A stretch of DNA of 30,974 nt from Sphingomonadaceae bacterium (GTDB taxonomy: Bacteria > Pseudomonadota > Alphaproteobacteria > Sphingomonadales > Sphingomonadaceae): assembly GCA_947442095.1 (NCBI GenBank), contig CANEVG010000004.1, positions 1 to 30,974 on the forward strand, given 5' to 3'. The first letter of the stretch is position 1. The number at the start of each line of letters is the position of its first letter. The translations under genes were made by a program, and so were the position numbers. Positions 23,652 through 30,974 of this stretch are shown here, piece after piece. The notes under the pieces were generated by a model. That model made no database searches. It saw only the letters and a program-made list of their open reading frames with translations, and was not told where the DNA came from.

Positions 23652-23727
23652 GGGCCTGTAGCTCAGCGGTTAGAGCTGGCCGCTCATAACGGCTAGGTCG
23701 CGGGTTCGAATCCTGCCGGGCCCACCA
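23652..23727 (+). tRNA. tRNA-Ile(CAU), lysidine-type
   Basis: A complete 76-nt cloverleaf with encoded CCA: acceptor GGGCCTG/CGGGCCC, D-arm GCTC/GAGC, anticodon stem GGCCG/CGGCT with loop CTCATAA, and T-arm GCGGG-TTCGAAT-CCTGC. Anticodon CAT could mean Met or Ile2. The D-loop, variable loop AGGTC and overall match to E. coli tRNA-Ile2 favour Ile after lysidine modification by TilS; elongator tRNA-Met is the alternative. Confidence 0.85.
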
Positions 23728-23737
23728 TTTTCCCCGA

Positions 23738-25141
23738 TTAACCGCGCAGGCCCGTCAGCGCCGCAGGCGCGATGGCCGCGCTTTCCAGGCTGGCGACTGG
23801 CCAAGCGCAATAATCCGCCGCATAATAAGCGCTCGGCCGGTGGTTGCCAGAGATGCCGACTCCGCCGAATGGGGCTGCGGAAGACGCGCCGTTGGTCGGG
23901 CGATTCCAGTTGACCACCCCGGCGCGCGAGGCAGCCCAGAAGTGCTCGTATAGCGCCGCATCGCCGCCGATCAGGCTTGCAGCAAGGCCGAAACGCGTGG
24001 CGTTTGCGGCAGCCATTCCGGCCTCGAAATCGGCAACGCGGATCACTTGCAGAACGGGGCCGAAAATCTCTTCGTCGGGCACGGCTAGGCCGGTGACGTC
24101 GATAATCGCCGCAGACAACAACGGCGTGCCTTCGCGCAGGCGCACCAGCGGGCGGATGACGCTACCGCCCATCGCCACCAGCGCGCCCCACGCCGACTCC
24201 ACCCGCGCTGCGGCGACCATGTCGACCACTGGCCCCATGAACGGCGGGGGCTCATCGAACGGCCCGCCCGCGATGATCCTGTCGGCCATCGCCGCCACGG
24301 CCTCGATCAGCGCATCAGAGCCCGGCCCGACAATGAGCCGCCGGGCGCACGTGCAGCGCTGGCCGGCGGAAAGGAAGGCCGACTGGATGATGAGCGATGC
24401 CGCGGCCGGTACATCGCCTACGGCCACATCCCACGCAATCAGCGGGTTGTTGCCGCCGGTCTCGATCGCGAGAATGCGGTCCGGCCGCTCGGCAAAGGTC
24501 CGGTGCAACGCAAGGCCCGTGTTCGACGAGCCGGTGAACAGCAGCCCGTCGAGCCCGCAATGCGCCGCCAGCGCGCGGCCGATATCGGCGCGCCCCTGTG
24601 CCAACACCAGCAGTCCGTCCGGCAAGCCCGCTTCCTGCCAGAGCCTTGCCATGAAAGCACCCGAAGCAGGGGTGAGTTCGGACGGCTTGAAAACCACGGC
24701 ATTACCCGCCAGCAGTGCAGGCACGATATGGCCATTGGGCAGGTGCGCCGGGAAATTGTACGGCCCGAGCACCGCGAGCACGCCGTGTGGTTTGTGGCGC
24801 AGCGCCTGCCCGATGCCGCCCGCTTTGGCATGGCGCTCGCCCGCTCGTTCGGCCTGCGCGGTGATCGAGATCCCGACTTTGGCCGCCACCGTGCCGACTT
24901 CGGTGCGGGCTTCCCACAGCGGCTTGCCGGTTTCGCGCGCGATGACGACGGCAAAATCCTCGGCGTTCTCGGCCACCGCAGCGGCATAGCGCTGCGCCAC
25001 GGCGATGCGCTGGGCCAGCGGGCGCAGCGCCCAGGCGGGCTGCGCGGCGCGTGCGGCTGCCACCGCCGCGTCGACATCTGCATCCTCACCTTGCCAAACC
25101 ACGGCACCGGTCATCGGGTCTGTGGAAGTCCAACTGGTCAT
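23738..25141 (-). CDS. astD: Succinylglutamate-semialdehyde dehydrogenase-like aldehyde dehydrogenase
   Basis: This 467-residue NAD-dependent aldehyde dehydrogenase has all catalytic residues: Asn129 in GPYNFPAHLPNGHI (AstD hallmark), Lys152 in FKPSE, Glu227 in ETGGNNP, and Cys263 in GQRCTCARR. AstD oxidises succinylglutamate semialdehyde in the arginine succinyltransferase pathway. No other ast genes lie in this window, so the substrate rests on sequence likeness alone. The ATG at 25141 has GGAG 7 nt upstream and was chosen over a start ten codons earlier. The stop lies 10 bp from the 3' end of the convergent tRNA-Ile gene. Confidence 0.85.
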   Translation of the reverse strand: MTSWTSTDPMTGAVVWQGEDADVDAAVAAARAAQPAWALRPLAQRIAVAQRYAAAVAENAEDFAVVIARETGKPLWEARTEVGTVAAKVGISITAQAERAGERHAKAGGIGQALRHKPHGVLAVLGPYNFPAHLPNGHIVPALLAGNAVVFKPSELTPASGAFMARLWQEAGLPDGLLVLAQGRADIGRALAAHCGLDGLLFTGSSNTGLALHRTFAERPDRILAIETGGNNPLIAWDVAVGDVPAAASLIIQSAFLSAGQRCTCARRLIVGPGSDALIEAVAAMADRIIAGGPFDEPPPFMGPVVDMVAAARVESAWGALVAMGGSVIRPLVRLREGTPLLSAAIIDVTGLAVPDEEIFGPVLQVIRVADFEAGMAAANATRFGLAASLIGGDAALYEHFWAASRAGVVNWNRPTNGASSAAPFGGVGISGNHRPSAYYAADYCAWPVASLESAAIAPAALTGLRG

Positions 25142-25265
25142 GGTCGCTCCTGTCGGCGGCTGAAATGTCAATGCCGTTCCGACTTGGACACCGCCTGCGC
25201 GAAGGTCAACTGCGTGCTAAAATCTGTTTGAGTTACACTGAAACGGAGCAGCACCGGAGCAGGCT

Positions 25266-25415
25266 CTAGCTTTCGCGCCTCAGCAGCCAGAGCCCGTTGG
25301 CCGCCTTTTCGAGCGCCATGCCGCAATACTTGCAGGGCCCGCTCTTGAGGTGCCCATCATAATGCATCTTACGCCGTGAAGGGGAATGATGCCCGATCAT
25401 GCATCGCAGCCGCAT
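25266..25415 (-). CDS. Small zinc-ribbon-like protein (hypothetical)
   Basis: A 49-residue basic protein: an N-terminal MRLRCMIGHHSPSRR, a central HYDGHLKSGPCKYCG, and a Trp/Arg-rich end. Cys5, the paired His9-His10 and the CKYCG knuckle (Cys28, Cys31) suggest one zinc site. Very similar small proteins with a Cys…GHH…CxYCG layout occur in sphingomonads without assigned function. The frame continues open upstream through the tRNA-Pro gene, which cannot be coding, so the ATG at 25415 is preferred. It stands alone between astD and tRNA-Pro. Confidence 0.65.
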   Translation of the reverse strand: MRLRCMIGHHSPSRRKMHYDGHLKSGPCKYCGMALEKAANGLWLLRRES

Positions 25416-25640
25416 GAGGACGTTGCTCACAAAACGCTCCGGTCCGTTTCGCACCGCCCGCAGGAGCCCAATCACCCAAACAAAAGTTACGTCGATTTGG
25501 AGACATTCGCAAGTCGGCAACCTTGCGACGCGGCACTCGGCCTTCGCCATAGCCCCGATCTTTGCAGCCAATTTATGCGGGCGATTTGCACGATTGCGCC
25601 TTGCCCCGCACTGCCCCCTTGCTTTAGGGCCATGGCCAGT

Positions 25641-25717
<77 letters not shown>

Positions 25718-25786
25718 TACGTTCCAGCCAAAGCCTCTGGCGGTGCCACTGGAACGCGGGATGACTGGCAGCTTTAGCAGCGCCTC

Positions 25787-27544
25787 TTACGCGGCATAGG
25801 GCTCCACTGGGAGGCCTTCATACCGGGCCTTGAGTTGCAGCGCGAGCAGCCGCGAATAATAGCGCCCCAGTGCGAAGTTGCCGCCCATGAACCACAGGCC
25901 CGGCACGGCGGTGGGCTTCCACATGTTGCGGATTTCCCCCTCCCACGGACCCGGATCGCCCCTGACGCCGGAGCCATAACCCCAGCAAGGCCCCACTTGA
26001 TCGGCCACTTCAGGACTGATCAGCCGCGACACCCATTCCGCCATCGTGCCGAAGCCCGTCGCGCAGATGATCGCGTCGGCGCGCTCGTGGCTGCCGTCCG
26101 AAAGGATCAGTCCATCCTCGACGAGCCGGTCGATAGCGAGACCCGAGCGCACCGCGATGCGCCCATCAATGACCATGTCGCAGGCTCCCACATCAAGATA
26201 ATATCCGGATGAGGTGCGCAGAAAGTTCATCGCGATACCGGTCCCGTCCTCGCCGAAATCGATCGCGAAACCCGCCTTCGTCAGGCTCTCGTAAAAGGGG
26301 GCCTCTGAAACCTGCAGCGCGTTCCACGTGGCCCTGGCCCCTGCTTCGGAAAGCCGCAGCGGCACCGACGCCACCATCATATCGGCCCGCTCGGTCGTCA
26401 TCCCGGAATCGACCGCTTCCTGCGAATAGAGCGGTTTGAGCATGACATCGGTCATCGTCGTCTGGCGTACGATATGCGTCGAGGAGCGCTGGATCATTAC
26501 CGGCTCCGCGCCGTGGATCACCAGATCGGCGGCGATATCATGCGCGCTGTTGTTCGCCCCGATCACGATGACCCGCTTGCCCGAAAATTCTGCGCCGCCG
26601 GGATGCGCGCTCGAATGGCGCAGCGTTCCCTTGAAATCCTGCTGGTCCGGGATCTGCGGCATCTTGGCGAAGCCCGCATTGCCCACCGCCATGATGAGAT
26701 GGTCCGGGTGAAGCACATGCTCGCGGCTGCCGTCTTCGGTTTCACGCCGCAAGGTCACATCCCACCGCGCGCGCGCAGAATCATAGGCCGCACGAACGCA
26801 TTCGGTGGAATTCCACACCGGCAGTTCCATAATGCCGGCATAGTATTCCAGCCAGTCGCCCACCTTGTCCTTCGGGCTATAGACCGGCCAGTGCGCAGGA
26901 TAGGGCACATAGGGCATGTGGTCGTACCACACCGGATCATGGAGCGTCAGCGAGTCATAGCGCGAGCGCCACTGGTCACCGATGCGCGGATACTTGTCGA
27001 CCAGCAGGCATGGTACGCTGAGCATCCGCAGCCGTGCGCCGATCGCCAACCCGCTCTGCCCTGCACCGATCACCAGCACATAGGGGTTTTTGCCGGCGGC
27101 ATAGCTGGCGGTCTCATCACCCAGCAGTTGTTTCCAGCTGCGCCCGCGCCCTTCAGGATCACCGGCCATCCCGGACGGACGGCGCGTTCCGAGCGGTTCC
27201 TCGAAGCCCTTCAGTTCGACCAGCGCAGTGTAGAGCGTGAGCGCTTTGTCGCCCACGAGCCGCAGATAGCCTTTGCCCCGGCCCAGCGCCGTCTCGAAGC
27301 TGATGTAGCCCTCGCTCGCACCGGCCGGCGCCTCGCTCTTCCAGCCCGAAGCGCCTGTGGCGAGCGCGCGGTCTGCGGCAAATGCAGCGATGGCTGCCCC
27401 GCCCTCATGCGTTGCGAGCGTCCAGCCAAACGCGACATGATCCCGCCAGAACCCTTCGGCCAAGAACAGCGCTGCAATCGCCTCGCTGTCGCCAGAGCCA
27501 AGCGCCTGGTCGAAAGCCTCGAGCCAGCCATGTACGTCGTTCAT
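25787..27544 (-). CDS. Flavin-containing monooxygenase with N-terminal SnoaL-like domain
   Basis: This 585-residue protein joins an NTF2/SnoaL-like domain (about residues 1-120, with FWRDHVAFGWTLATHEG) to an FAD/NAD(P)-dependent monooxygenase. The FAD-binding motif VIGAGQSGLAIG is around 158-169, DKYPRIGDQWRSRYDSLTLH follows, and the second nucleotide-binding motif VIGANNSAHDIA is at 327-338. Between them FKGTLRHSSAH (304-314) matches the class B flavin monooxygenase fingerprint FxGxxxH. The C-terminal GLWFMGGNFALGRYYSRLLALQL closes the FAD site. Likely reactions are Baeyer-Villiger or heteroatom oxygenation; the substrate is unknown. The fused architecture is recurrent in proteobacteria. It is divergent from acs. 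Confidence 0.9.
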   Translation of the reverse strand: MNDVHGWLEAFDQALGSGDSEAIAALFLAEGFWRDHVAFGWTLATHEGGAAIAAFAADRALATGASGWKSEAPAGASEGYISFETALGRGKGYLRLVGDKALTLYTALVELKGFEEPLGTRRPSGMAGDPEGRGRSWKQLLGDETASYAAGKNPYVLVIGAGQSGLAIGARLRMLSVPCLLVDKYPRIGDQWRSRYDSLTLHDPVWYDHMPYVPYPAHWPVYSPKDKVGDWLEYYAGIMELPVWNSTECVRAAYDSARARWDVTLRRETEDGSREHVLHPDHLIMAVGNAGFAKMPQIPDQQDFKGTLRHSSAHPGGAEFSGKRVIVIGANNSAHDIAADLVIHGAEPVMIQRSSTHIVRQTTMTDVMLKPLYSQEAVDSGMTTERADMMVASVPLRLSEAGARATWNALQVSEAPFYESLTKAGFAIDFGEDGTGIAMNFLRTSSGYYLDVGACDMVIDGRIAVRSGLAIDRLVEDGLILSDGSHERADAIICATGFGTMAEWVSRLISPEVADQVGPCWGYGSGVRGDPGPWEGEIRNMWKPTAVPGLWFMGGNFALGRYYSRLLALQLKARYEGLPVEPYAA

Positions 27545-27801
27545 GCTACTTTATCGCCTCTCGCCAGATGCTTGGCCTTTGCGGAATGCGCGTGGCGCGG
27601 CATTTCGATGGTATATCACCCATTATAGTTTCCCCGTGCACGGAAATGAACTGGCGCAATTGAGCATAGGGATCCGCGGGTGGGCAAGGGCCGGCCTGGC
27701 GCGAACTCGCCTTCGTGCTGCGCCAAACCGACCCGGCGCAGATACCGCAAATCCTGTTCGGGGATGGCGCACTGCGCAATGGCGGCGGAGCATTGAAAGA
27801 C
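27545..27801. other. Gap between monooxygenase and acs with a short open segment
   Basis: No complete gene is seen. A stop-free segment 27670-27819 on the plus strand translates to a protein-like 49 residues ending LKDLANAA but lacks a start codon with a ribosome-binding site. It may be a gene fragment or chance. Promoter signals of the divergent monooxygenase gene were not pinpointed. Confidence 0.35.
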
Positions 27802-27832
27802 TTGGCAAATGCCGCATGATCCGTCTTATACA
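27802..27832 (+). promoter_or_regulatory. Putative acs promoter
   Basis: TTGGCA (27802-27807, five of six consensus matches) is followed after 19 bp by TATACA (27827-27832), or after 18 bp by TTATAC. This would start a transcript about 30 nt upstream of the acs ATG, leaving room for the GAGGACG ribosome-binding site. Confidence 0.5.
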
Positions 27833-27867
27833 GAGTTGAAAACCACGAGATAAGAGGACGGCCTGAC

Positions 27868-29808
27868 ATGAGCGATGCGATCTACCCGGTGCCCTCTGCA
27901 TGGGCCGAAGCCGCATTGATTGATGCTGCGCGTTATCAGGCGATGTACGCGCATTCGGTGGCAGAGCCTGAGGCGTTCTGGCGGGAGGAGGCGCAGCGGA
28001 TAGACTGGATCAGGCCCTTCACCAAGGTAAAGAACGCAAGCTTCCGCGAGGCGGATTTCGGCATCCGGTGGTTCGAGGACGGCACCCTGAATCTGGCCGC
28101 CAACTGCCTCGACCGCCATCTGGCGACACGCGGCGATCAGATCGCGATACTGTGGGAGCCGGATTCGCCCGAAGAGGCGGACCGGCGGATCACCTACCGC
28201 GAACTGCATGAGGCCGTCTGCCGCTTTGCCAATCTTCTCAAGACGCGCGGCGTGAAGCGCGGGGAGCGGGTGACGATCTATCTGCCGATGGTGCCCGAGG
28301 CCGCAGTCGCGATGCTCGCCTGCGCGCGAATCGGCGCTATCCATTCGATCGTGTTTGCTGGCTTCTCGCCCGATGCGCTTGCGGGCCGGATCACCGATTG
28401 CGACAGCCGTGTGATAATCACGGCGGACGAGGGTCTGCGCGGTGGGCGCAAGGTGCCACTCAAGGCCAATGTCGACGAAGCGCTAAACCGCTGCCACGGC
28501 GTCGATACCGTGATCGTGCTGCAGCGCACCGGCACGGATGTGGGCCATGTCGAAGGCCGCGATGTGGATTGGGCTGAGGGCGTTTCCGCGCAAAGCGCTG
28601 ATTGTCCGGCGGAAGAAATGGGCGCGGAAGATCCGCTGTTCATTCTCTACACGTCCGGCTCCACCGGCAAGCCCAAGGGCGTGCTCCACACCACCGGCGG
28701 CTACGCCGTGTGGGCTTCGATGACGCACGAGTACGTGTTCGATTATCGCCCTGGGCAGATTTACTGGTGCGCGGCAGACGTGGGCTGGGTGACGGGCCAC
28801 AGCTACGTCGTCTATGGCCCGCTGATGAACGGCGCGACCACCGTGATGTTCGAGGGCGTGCCCAATTTCCCCGATGCGAGCCGCTTCTGGCAGGTGGTCG
28901 ATAAGTACGGCGTGGAGATCTTTTACGGCGCTCCGACGGCCCTGCGCGCGCTGATGCGCGAGGGCGACGAATGGGTGAAGCGCACTTCGCGCCAGTCCCT
29001 TCGTCTGCTCGGCTCCGTTGGCGAGCCGATAAATCCCGAAGCGTGGGAGTGGTATCACAAGGTGGTGGGAGATAGCCGCTGCCCTATCGTCGACACGTGG
29101 TGGCAGACCGAGACCGGCGGCGCGATGATCACCCCGCTGCCGGGTGCTACAGCGCTCAAGCCCGGCTCGGCCAGCCTGCCGATGTTCGGCGTGAAGCCGC
29201 AGCTTGTCACCAGCGAGGGCGCGCTGCTCGAAGGCGCAGCAGATGGCTGCCTCGTCATCGCCGACAGCTGGCCCGGGCAGATGCGCACCGTGTGGGGCGA
29301 TCACGACCGCTTCTTCCAGACCTACTTCACGACGTTTCCGGGGCTCTATTTCACAGGCGACGGCTGCCGCCGCGACGCGGACGGCTACTACTGGATCACC
29401 GGCCGGATCGACGATGTGATCAACGTCAGCGGCCACCGCATGGGCACGGCCGAGATTGAGAGCGCACTGGTGGCGCATCCCAAGGTGGCCGAAGCGGCGG
29501 TCGTGGGCATGCCGCACGATATCAAGGGTCAGGGCATCTATGCCTTCGTGACGACCAACGCGGACGTCGAGCCGGATGAGGCGCTGCGCAAGGATCTAGT
29601 GAAATGGGTCCGCACCGAAATAGGGCCGATCGCCACGCCCGACGTCATCCAGTTCGCCCCCGGCCTGCCCAAGACCCGCTCAGGCAAGATCATGCGCCGC
29701 ATCCTGCGCAAGATCGGCGAGAACGACGTCGCCAACCTCGGCGATACCTCAACACTCGCCGATCCCTCCGTCGTCGACAACCTGCTGGCCAACCGGCCTG
29801 CAGCCTGA
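27868..29808 (+). CDS. acs: Acetyl-CoA synthetase (AMP-forming)
   Basis: A 646-residue enzyme that activates acetate to acetyl-CoA via acetyl-AMP. The phosphate-binding motif YTSGSTGKPKG is at 261-271. YWCAADVGWVTGHSYVVYGPL, DTWWQTETGG and YFTGDGCRRDADGYYWITGR are typical Acs segments, and the tryptophan in WWQTE marks acetate-size specificity. Lys607 in PKTRSGKIMRR is the catalytic lysine that protein acetyltransferases modify in other bacteria. Length matches the family. AGAGGACGG upstream supports the ATG. It stands alone, divergent from a flavin monooxygenase gene. Confidence 0.97.
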   Translation: MSDAIYPVPSAWAEAALIDAARYQAMYAHSVAEPEAFWREEAQRIDWIRPFTKVKNASFREADFGIRWFEDGTLNLAANCLDRHLATRGDQIAILWEPDSPEEADRRITYRELHEAVCRFANLLKTRGVKRGERVTIYLPMVPEAAVAMLACARIGAIHSIVFAGFSPDALAGRITDCDSRVIITADEGLRGGRKVPLKANVDEALNRCHGVDTVIVLQRTGTDVGHVEGRDVDWAEGVSAQSADCPAEEMGAEDPLFILYTSGSTGKPKGVLHTTGGYAVWASMTHEYVFDYRPGQIYWCAADVGWVTGHSYVVYGPLMNGATTVMFEGVPNFPDASRFWQVVDKYGVEIFYGAPTALRALMREGDEWVKRTSRQSLRLLGSVGEPINPEAWEWYHKVVGDSRCPIVDTWWQTETGGAMITPLPGATALKPGSASLPMFGVKPQLVTSEGALLEGAADGCLVIADSWPGQMRTVWGDHDRFFQTYFTTFPGLYFTGDGCRRDADGYYWITGRIDDVINVSGHRMGTAEIESALVAHPKVAEAAVVGMPHDIKGQGIYAFVTTNADVEPDEALRKDLVKWVRTEIGPIATPDVIQFAPGLPKTRSGKIMRRILRKIGENDVANLGDTSTLADPSVVDNLLANRPAA

Positions 29809-29844
29809 GGCATGACCGAGAGCTCTCTAAAAATACACAAAAAA

Positions 29845-29867
29845 GCCCTGAGCCTTCGGGCTAGGGC
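29845..29867. terminator. Hairpin after acs
   Basis: GCCCT-g-AGCC, a TTCG loop, and GGCT-AGGGC form a stable hairpin 36 bp after the acs stop. No T-run follows on the plus strand, but the minus strand has six T after the stem, so termination looks stronger leftward. It may still cap acs transcripts. Confidence 0.6.
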
Positions 29868-30180
29868 GGATTTCCATGTCGGTGAACTGCGGAAGATCGG
29901 GACACCCGGCGCGGTGCAACTTTTTTTCGCATCCTCTCCCAAGGCCGCGCCGGATGAACTGATTGTGTTGTACTACAACAGCTAGCCGATGCCTGCGCCG
30001 GTGTCATCCCCAAAAATGCTGCAGGCTATCTGCGCAAGCGCCCACAATACCGGCACTGCCTGCATGGCAAGCACACGGTGCCCGCAGCAATGTCTTCCCA
30101 AAAGCCGCAGATCGGATGCACTCTTTCCCTGACCTGGGGAAGAAGGCAAACTTAGTGACCGTTGCTGGGCCCAGAATACA
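29868..30180. other. Gene-free region before the porin relic
   Basis: No credible coding sequence is seen in 29868-30180. The only distinct signal is the palindrome at 29966-29980. The region probably includes the old promoter and leader of the decayed porin gene. Confidence 0.45.
29966..29980. promoter_or_regulatory. Operator-like 15-bp palindrome
   Basis: TGTTGTA-C-TACAACA is a perfect palindrome about 200 bp upstream of the decayed porin. Its TTGTA/TACAA core resembles operators of GntR-family (FCD) sugar-acid regulators. It is probably a leftover control site of the porin locus; the regulator is not in the window. Confidence 0.5.
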
Positions 30181-30974
30181 ATGGTTCGTCTCCTCAGTCT
30201 TGCCGTGCTTGCAGCGATCGTCACAGAGTTCAGTCCGGTTGCGGCGCAGCCCATGGTCAAGATCGGCGCAGCCTAAACCGCAGACGCACTTGCAGCAGCC
30301 GAGGGCGGGCTCGAAGACGGCGCTGGTGTGGGTCGGCTGGGCCGACCTTTAGGCCGATCTGGAAGGGGCTTCCATCGGGTTGCAGCAAGTGAGCGCGTAC
30401 CTCGATCTGATTACCGTCGATGGCCCCGATTTCACAGGGCGCCGAACCGGAGTCTATCAGACGATCGGCAGTCTTGATGCCGATGGAGTGCCGCATGTTT
30501 ATGAGACCTGGGTGCAGTGACGGGTAAAACCGGCTCTCTCTGCAAAGGCTGGCCCCATTGATCTCAACGCCGAACTCGACGGTTAGTCCACCGGCGCACT
30601 GTTCCTCAATAGCGCCTTTGGGATCGGGCCGGACGTTTCGCAGAGCCGCCCTGCCGGCCCCTCGAACTTTCCGATGGTCGTATCAGCTGTGCTGCTACGC
30701 GCCAAGAGTGGCAGCAAAGGCTTTGCGCTCGGCGTGTTCGATGCCTTGGCTGGCTCGCTCGATGACGCCCGCAAGCTGGCGCTGGGTTTTTCCCGGCGCG
30801 ATTGGCGCCTTGATCATCGCCGAAGCCAAACTGCCGATTGGGGCATGGCTTCTGCAGCTGCGCGGATGGCACTTCAAAACGCAGTACGATGCCCTGAGAT
30901 TCCAGCAAGTCCCGGGGCTGCGTCCAGCGGCATCTGTGCGATGGCTGAGGGTGCCCTCACCACCAAGGTGAGCA
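30181..30974 (+). pseudogene. Decayed carbohydrate-selective porin (OprB family), 3' end outside window
   Basis: An ATG at 30181 opens a signal-peptide-like start (MVRLLSLAVLAAIVTEF… to VAAQ) that ends at a TAA (30274-30276). A shifted frame then carries OprB-like sequence: ALVWVGWADL, VSAYLDLITVDGPDFTGR, PIDLNAELDG, GALFLNSAFGIGPDVSQS and GVFDALAGSLDD. It is broken by TAG (30350), TGA (30518) and TAG (30584). Near 30790 homology passes to a third frame (ALIIAEAKLPIGAW, RGWHFKTQYDALR) and later back. At least three nonsense codons and about three frameshifts show a dead gene for an outer-membrane sugar porin. Homology continues to the window edge. Confidence 0.8.

Noticed and set aside
25787..27544. 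SnoaL-monooxygenase fusion as a novel architecture
   Set aside because: The same fused layout is recurrent among proteobacterial flavin monooxygenases, so it is not new.
28483..29517. 344-residue minus-strand open frame opposite acs
   Set aside because: It is antisense to conserved acetyl-CoA synthetase motifs and has atypical composition.

Overview
The window looks like chromosomal DNA of a GC-rich alphaproteobacterium of the Sphingomonadales (Novosphingobium/Erythrobacter-like). This rests on the overall codon style, a long-chain polyprenyl diphosphate synthase as used for ubiquinone-10, the thiL-hppA neighbourhood with a K+-independent H+-pyrophosphatase, an aquaporin-type ars operon, an RTX/M10_C-type secreted protein remnant and the alphaproteobacterial form of tRNA-Ile(CAU). 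No genus marker such as 16S rRNA is present, so the assignment is inference.

Layout. 1-960: remnant of an IS630-family transposase, then a noncoding 14-bp tandem array and a hairpin. 1012-6184 (minus strand): a probable operon of thiolase, SDR-type 3-hydroxyacyl-CoA dehydrogenase, crotonase, TetR regulator, MarR regulator and fumarylacetoacetate hydrolase, with overlapping start/stop codons at two junctions and small GC-rich palindromes in two gaps. 6344-8607 (plus): a tight four-gene arsenic operon arsR-arsC-aqpS-arsH, every junction overlapping. 8664-10759 (minus): two acyl-CoA dehydrogenase subunits, divergent from a second crotonase (10850-11653). Together with the thiolase operon these supply all steps of an acyl-CoA beta-oxidation cycle, interrupted by the ars genes. 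11655-14868 (plus): thiL, then a strongly structured 230-bp leader and hppA. 15306-17728: polyprenyl diphosphate synthase, divergent from a chorismate mutase gene that overlaps a Rieske oxygenase gene. 17751-20421 (minus): DUF1993 protein, a decayed RTX/calcium-binding protein gene, and an Lrp/AsnC regulator. 20743-23606 (plus): a soluble histidine kinase with an eroded ATP-binding domain and a polysaccharide deacetylase. 23652-25717: tRNA-Ile(CAU), an AstD-like aldehyde dehydrogenase, a 49-residue zinc-ribbon protein and tRNA-Pro(UGG). 25787-29808: a flavin monooxygenase divergent from acetyl-CoA synthetase. 29809-30974: no intact gene, but a hairpin, an operator-like palindrome and a decayed OprB-type porin running off the end.

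Functional picture. Much of the window feeds acyl-CoA and acetyl-CoA metabolism (thiolase, dehydrogenases, crotonases, FAH, Acs, AstD), mixed with housekeeping genes (thiL, hppA, polyprenyl synthase, chorismate mutase, tRNAs). Three decayed genes (transposase, RTX protein, porin) mark regions losing function. No CRISPR array, phage or obvious defence island is visible. The most unusual signals are the multi-hairpin leader of hppA, the chorismate mutase-Rieske gene coupling, the pump-less overlapping ars operon with a possible leaderless start, and the degenerate histidine kinase.
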